Below are positions 7,531 through 10,757 of a stretch of 10,757 nt of DNA, in pieces. The stretch is from the NCBI GenBank assembly GCA_015654825.1, contig JAATGE010000470.1, positions 1-10,757 on the forward strand. Reading direction: 5' to 3'. The notes under the pieces are model-generated. The model was not told where the DNA came from. It saw nothing but the letters and a program-made list of their open reading frames with translations, and did no database searches. The stretch is from Rhodospirillales bacterium (GTDB taxonomy: Bacteria; Pseudomonadota; Alphaproteobacteria; Acetobacterales; Acetobacteraceae). Each line of letters begins with the position of its first letter. Position 1 is the stretch's first letter. A program made the position numbers and the translations under genes.

Positions 7531-7581
7531 GGGGTCTGGGGCCTACGGCCCCAGCTTGGTCCAGGGGCAGAGCCCCTGGCC
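7531..7581. repeat. Palindromic element E
   Basis: CTGGGGCC-TAC-GGCCCCAG (7536-7554) and CCAGGGGC-AGA-GCCCCTGG (7561-7579) lie in series. The reverse complement of E aligns with element D module for module. The extra G in the left arm is matched by an extra C in the right arm, a compensatory change. It lies 10 nt after the peptidase stop on the minus strand and may act as its 3'-end hairpin, although no T-tract follows. Confidence 0.85.
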
Positions 7582-7590
7582 TTCCTACCC

Positions 7591-8889
7591 CTACTTCCCA
7601 CCCTTGCCGAGCAGCGTGCCGACGCCGGTGCAGTAGTCCCAGCCGGTCTGGGCCGCGGTTTCGCCGCCGTTGTGGCAGACGCCTTTGGTGATGTCGCGGA
7701 AATCCTTTGGCTTGCCGTAATGGGCGTAGATCTGGGTCAGTTCCGCGAGCGATGTCTTGTTGAAGTGGCCTGCGTTGTTCACCAGTGCCGCGGCGGCGGG
7801 CGAGGCCAGGCTGGTGCCGCCGATCGTGGTCCAGTTCAGCGTCGAACCGTGGTAGGGGATGGTGTCGTAAATCCAGGCGCCGCTGATCGGGCTGGCGTCG
7901 AGCGAGATGTCAGGCACGCCGCGCCGTTTGCCGACAACTTTCGATACCACGGCCTGGTAGGTCGGGACCGGGACGGCCTTGCTGGGTCCACCGCCCGACG
8001 ACGGCCAGCTCAGCTCCTCGATGTAATCGCCGGTCGTGGTGCGCGAGATCTGCGTGCCGCCGACGCTGACGACCTTGCTCATGACGGACGGAAAGATGGT
8101 GCCGGGGCTGTCGCCGGCGGAGGCGAAGAACACGACGCCGGGCTTGGCGAAATCCTGCTCGAATTTTTCCTCGCCCTTGGATTCCTTGCCGCCCCAGCTT
8201 TGCGAAACCTCGCCGCCGCCGCCGGCCTCGACCAGCTTCGCCGCAACCTTGTCGGCCAGCATCAGGTCGGCGTTGCTGTTCGTTGCGGCCTCGATGAGGA
8301 TGATCTTTGCGTTCGGCGCCAGCGCGTGGGCCATGTCGACGTCGAGGGTTTCTTCGAGTTCCCAGCCGCCGGTCGGATCCTGCGCCGGCTGCGTTCCGGT
8401 CGCGTAGACAACCTTGAAGTTGTCCGCGGTGATCGGCGGCAGGCCATATTGCGCGGTGTAGACGGCAAGGTCGCTGGCGGCGTTCGGGTCGTCGAACGCG
8501 TCGACGATGGCGATGACGCGGCTGCCGCCGGTGGCGACCGTCGTCAGCGTCTCCGGATTGCAGCCGGCGACCAGCGGGGTGACGCCGTAGACGCAGGCCA
8601 GCGAGGCGGGGTTTTCGAATTTGCCGGTGGGCTTGGAATTGTAGAGGTGCGGATGGCCCTTGGGCAGGAACAGCTTGATGTTGGTGTGGGCGCGGATGCC
8701 CGCATCCTCGGGGCGCTCGATGCTGGAGCCCGGGGTGATGATGGTGCCTTCGGGCACCTGGGTAATGACTTCGCTGTCGGAAACCAGGGCGGCCGGTTGC
8801 GCGCGGAGCATGGTCGGCAGGGCGCCGAACACGGTTGCGGCGAGGGCTGCCCGGCCAAACCGCTTGGCTACTTCGGTGGGTTTCAACAT
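7591..8889 (-). CDS. Secreted S53 family (sedolisin/kumamolisin-like) serine-carboxyl peptidase
   Basis: This 432-aa protein starts at an ATG preceded by AAAGGA at a good spacing. A signal peptide spans residues 1-30 (KRFGRAALAATVFGALPTMLRA, cleavage near A30-Q31). The S53 catalytic set is present: Glu179 and Asp183 in ELEETLDVDMAHALAP, the oxyanion Asp260 in FASAGDSPG, and Ser360 in GGTSLASPAAAA. The C-terminal calcium-site pattern is also intact: FRDITKG (397-403) and GWDYCTGVG (416-424). S53 enzymes act outside the cell, usually at acidic pH, on proteins. The segment between the signal peptide and the catalytic domain is short (~80 aa), much less than the ~180-aa activating prodomain of kumamolisin. 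It lies 58 nt downstream of rpmB on the same strand and may be partly co-transcribed; convergent to it is the antitoxin-like gene. Confidence 0.93.
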   Translation of the reverse strand: MLKPTEVAKRFGRAALAATVFGALPTMLRAQPAALVSDSEVITQVPEGTIITPGSSIERPEDAGIRAHTNIKLFLPKGHPHLYNSKPTGKFENPASLACVYGVTPLVAGCNPETLTTVATGGSRVIAIVDAFDDPNAASDLAVYTAQYGLPPITADNFKVVYATGTQPAQDPTGGWELEETLDVDMAHALAPNAKIILIEAATNSNADLMLADKVAAKLVEAGGGGEVSQSWGGKESKGEEKFEQDFAKPGVVFFASAGDSPGTIFPSVMSKVVSVGGTQISRTTTGDYIEELSWPSSGGGPSKAVPVPTYQAVVSKVVGKRRGVPDISLDASPISGAWIYDTIPYHGSTLNWTTIGGTSLASPAAAALVNNAGHFNKTSLAELTQIYAHYGKPKDFRDITKGVCHNGGETAAQTGWDYCTGVGTLLGKGGK

Positions 8890-8947
8890 GCGTTCCTTTT
8901 GGTGGTTTGTGGTTTTTCCGCAGATGCCCGGCGTTTCTATGCGGTTT

Positions 8948-9250
8948 CTAGGCGGTGGCGGCGGCCCGGTTCGCGGCGGCGCGCGCGACGCGGCGTTTCA
9001 GCGCCTGCGCCTCTTCCGGCAGGTCGCGGTTCGGCGTGGTGGCGAGGAACGCGTCCAGGCCGCCATTATGCTCGATGGTGCGCAGCGCGCGGGTGGTGAC
9101 CCGCACGCGGACCGAGGCGCCCAGCGCGTCGGACAGCAGTGAGGTCTCCTGCAGGTTCGGCAGGTAGCGGCGGCGGGTCTTATTGTTGGCGTGGCTGACG
9201 TTGTTACCCGTCAGTACACCCTTGCCGGTTATCTGGCAGCGGCGCGACAT
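8948..9250 (-). CDS. rpmB: 50S ribosomal protein L28
   Basis: This 100-aa protein belongs to the large ribosomal subunit. The sequence shows the conserved bL28 core: [20 protein letters not shown] (1-20), [12 protein letters not shown] (23-34), then [20 protein letters not shown] (47-66), with an Ala/Arg-rich C-terminal helix. The length is normal for alphaproteobacteria. Only one cysteine (C5) remains, so it is a zinc-free form. The start at 9248-9250 is the canonical one: the N terminus matches the family and AAGGA lies 8 nt upstream on the minus strand. A longer in-frame extension upstream is spurious. The gene is divergent from the Pat-like gene and precedes the S53 peptidase. Confidence 0.97.
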   Translation of the reverse strand: MSRRCQITGKGVLTGNNVSHANNKTRRRYLPNLQETSLLSDALGASVRVRVTTRALRTIEHNGGLDAFLATTPNRDLPEEAQALKRRVARAAANRAAATA

Positions 9251-9448
9251 GGATGCGGTCCTTGACGTTCGTACAAAGCAGGCGGGGAGGCTGGTACAAC
9301 AACAGGCGGGGGGTGCCCGCCGGAAACCTGGGGTATGCGGAAATCGGCGCACCGCGTCAAGCGCCGGCGGCCGGCGACGCGCTGCTAAAATATGCCACCT
9401 TATAGTCCCATCTGCGTTAATGCTGCACCGCAGCATCGAGGTGTGAAG
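9251..9448. other. Divergent intergenic region between rpmB and the Pat-like gene
   Basis: These 198 bases separate genes transcribed away from each other and must contain promoters for both. A good candidate for rpmB lies at 9332-9360. Toward the Pat-like gene, -10-like hexamers TAAAAT (9386-9391) and TATAGT (9401-9406), each matching TATAAT at five of six positions, sit in a locally AT-rich patch, but neither has a convincing -35 at 17 nt. Confidence 0.5.
9332..9360 (-). promoter_or_regulatory. Candidate sigma-70 promoter of rpmB
   Basis: On the minus strand, TTGACG (9355-9360) is separated by exactly 17 nt from CATACC (9332-9337). A strong TTGAC -35 with a degenerate -10 is typical of alphaproteobacterial housekeeping promoters. 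The predicted transcript would have a leader of about 75 nt before the rpmB start. Confidence 0.45.
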
Positions 9449-10757
9449 ATGACAATCGTCCGCAAGGCGGCAGGCCACTTTTCCGTGGAGAAGCTGTACG
9501 CGCCGAAAAGCGTCGCGGTGGTGGGCACCGGGACCGCGGAACGGGCGCGGATGGAGCAGAATCTGCGGGAAGGCGGGTTCCGCGGCCGGCTGATGCTGGT
9601 CGGCGGTGACCGGGCCGGGTGGGCGGACACGTACAGCAGCGTGGCGGAATTGCCCGAGGCGCCGGATATGGCGGTGCTGACCAGCCGGCCGGAAGACGCC
9701 GGGGCGTCGCTGCGCGAGCTGGGGCGGCGGGGGACGCGGGCCGGGGTGGCGCTGTCCTATATTCCGGACCTGGCGGCGCTGTCGGCGGAGGCGGGCGTGC
9801 GCATGCTGGGGCCGACGAGTTTCGGTATCGCGGTGCCGCGGCTGGGGCTCAATGCGTCGATGTCGCACATGCCGTTGCCGGTGGGGCGGGTGGCGCTGCT
9901 GACGCAGTCGGCGTCGCTGGCGCGGGCGGTGGTGGATTGGGCGGGGCCGAACGGGGTTGGGTTCAGCCATGTGATCGGGGTTGGGGGGAACTCCAACCTC
10001 GGGTTCGCGCTGGCTTTGGATTGGCTCTCACGCGATCCGGATACAGGTTTGATTTTGTTGGATATTCGGCGGGTGCGGTCGCGGCGGGCGTTTATTTCGG
10101 CGGCGCGTGCCGCGTCGCGGCTGCGGCCGGTGGTGGCGATCCGGCCGGGGGGGCGGCTGCTCGATCCGTCGGGGCAGGCGGAGGCGGTGTGCGAGGCGGC
10201 GCTGCACCGGGCCGGCGTGTTCGTGGTGCACCACATGGAGGAGTTCCTGGCCGCGGCGGAGACGCTGAGCCGCTGCAAGAAGGCGCGCGGCGATGCGCTG
10301 GCGGTGGTGACCAACGCGATCGGGCCGGGCAGGCTGGCGGCGGACGCGGCGCTGGAAGTCGGCATTCGGCTGGCGATCCTGCCGCCCGAGGCGCAGAGCG
10401 CGCTGGCGGCGAGCCTGCCGGCGGAGCTGATGTACGGCCTGGTCTATGCCGGCAGCAGCGCGCCGACGCAGGTCGCGGAACTCGCCGCCATGTTGAGTGC
10501 GGTTCCGGACGTGGGGGGGGTGCTGGTGATCCTGGCGCCGACCGGGCCGGGCGACGATGCGGCGACGGAGGCGGTGATCGCGGCGGCGACGACGGCAAAA
10601 CTGCCGGTGCTGGCGTGCGTCATGGGCGAAACCACCGGGGCCGGGCGGCGGCGGCGGCTGGCCGAGGCCGGCGTCGCGGTGTTCGCGACGCCGGAACAGG
10701 CGGTGCGGGCGTTCGGGCACGTGCTGGCGGACCGGGCGGCGCGCATCGCGGCGCGGG
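9449..10757 (+). CDS. Pat/PatZ-like NDP-forming acyl-CoA synthetase domain protein, 3' truncated by window edge
   Basis: The 436 visible codons have no stop, so the gene continues past the window. The N-terminal CoA-binding domain begins at [18 protein letters not shown] (11-28). A succinyl-CoA-ligase-like domain follows, with [16 protein letters not shown] (150-165), [17 protein letters not shown] (177-193) and [20 protein letters not shown] (215-234). A third subdomain contains [13 protein letters not shown] (364-376) and ends with [14 protein letters not shown] (413-426). This is the alpha-subunit architecture of ADP-forming acetate-CoA ligases and of the protein lysine acetyltransferase Pat (YfiQ). 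The SHTGAL loop with the phospho-accepting His is missing: after RPGG the sequence goes straight to [20 protein letters not shown]. His loss is known for Pat, which adds a C-terminal GNAT domain not visible here. GAGGTG (9438-9443) precedes the ATG by 5 nt; GTG at 9443 is a less likely start. Confidence 0.85.
   Translation, partial: MTIVRKAAGHFSVEKLYAPKSVAVVGTGTAERARMEQNLREGGFRGRLMLVGGDRAGWADTYSSVAELPEAPDMAVLTSRPEDAGASLRELGRRGTRAGVALSYIPDLAALSAEAGVRMLGPTSFGIAVPRLGLNASMSHMPLPVGRVALLTQSASLARAVVDWAGPNGVGFSHVIGVGGNSNLGFALALDWLSRDPDTGLILLDIRRVRSRRAFISAARAASRLRPVVAIRPGGRLLDPSGQAEAVCEAALHRAGVFVVHHMEEFLAAAETLSRCKKARGDALAVVTNAIGPGRLAADAALEVGIRLAILPPEAQSALAASLPAELMYGLVYAGSSAPTQVAELAAMLSAVPDVGGVLVILAPTGPGDDAATEAVIAAATTAKLPVLACVMGETTGAGRRRRLAEAGVAVFATPEQAVRAFGHVLADRAARIAAR

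Overview
The window is high-GC DNA from a proteobacterium, most likely an alphaproteobacterium of the Acetobacteraceae/Rhodospirillales type. This rests on the ribosomal protein L28 sequence (100 aa, of the alphaproteobacterial kind), GC-rich codon use, an acid-protease-type S53 peptidase, secreted GloVer-repeat proteins, and many palindromic intergenic elements. The assignment is inference; no rRNA or tRNA gene is present to anchor it.

Layout, left to right. (1) 1-132: repeat-rich leader. (2) 133-3285, + strand: a compact three-gene run of ABC ATPase, ABC exporter permease (ATGA overlap) and alpha/beta hydrolase (37-nt gap), probably one operon. (3) 3286-4094: 0.8 kb without a convincing gene, holding palindromic elements and the start of a duplicated unit. 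(4) 3873-7074: two head-to-tail copies of a ~1.5-kb unit. Each has a conserved leader, a secreted GloVer-repeat protein (probably a seven-bladed beta-propeller) and a 3' hairpin. (5) 7024-7485: a TumA/COG4190-like winged-helix antitoxin remnant without a visible toxin partner. (6) 7433-7581: two palindromic elements in inverted orientation at the junction of convergent transcription. (7) 7591-9250, - strand: a secreted S53 (sedolisin) peptidase downstream of rpmB. (8) 9449 to the right edge, + strand: a Pat/PatZ-like NDP-forming acyl-CoA synthetase domain protein, cut by the window edge.

Housekeeping genes (rpmB, the Pat-like gene) sit beside accessory genes for the cell surface and exterior: an exporter, two propeller proteins and an acid-type protease. 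No single pathway joins them.

The most unusual signal is a family of mosaic palindromic elements built on a CCAGGGC-loop-GCCCTGG hairpin. They occur between genes, but one copy is read in frame near the N terminus of the ABC permease and another forms the C-terminal tail of the antitoxin-like protein, which resembles the behaviour of Rickettsia palindromic elements. The second signal is the GloVer pair, whose leaders share a 48-nt block identical at 47 positions and whose 3' hairpins keep pairing through G-U wobbles.
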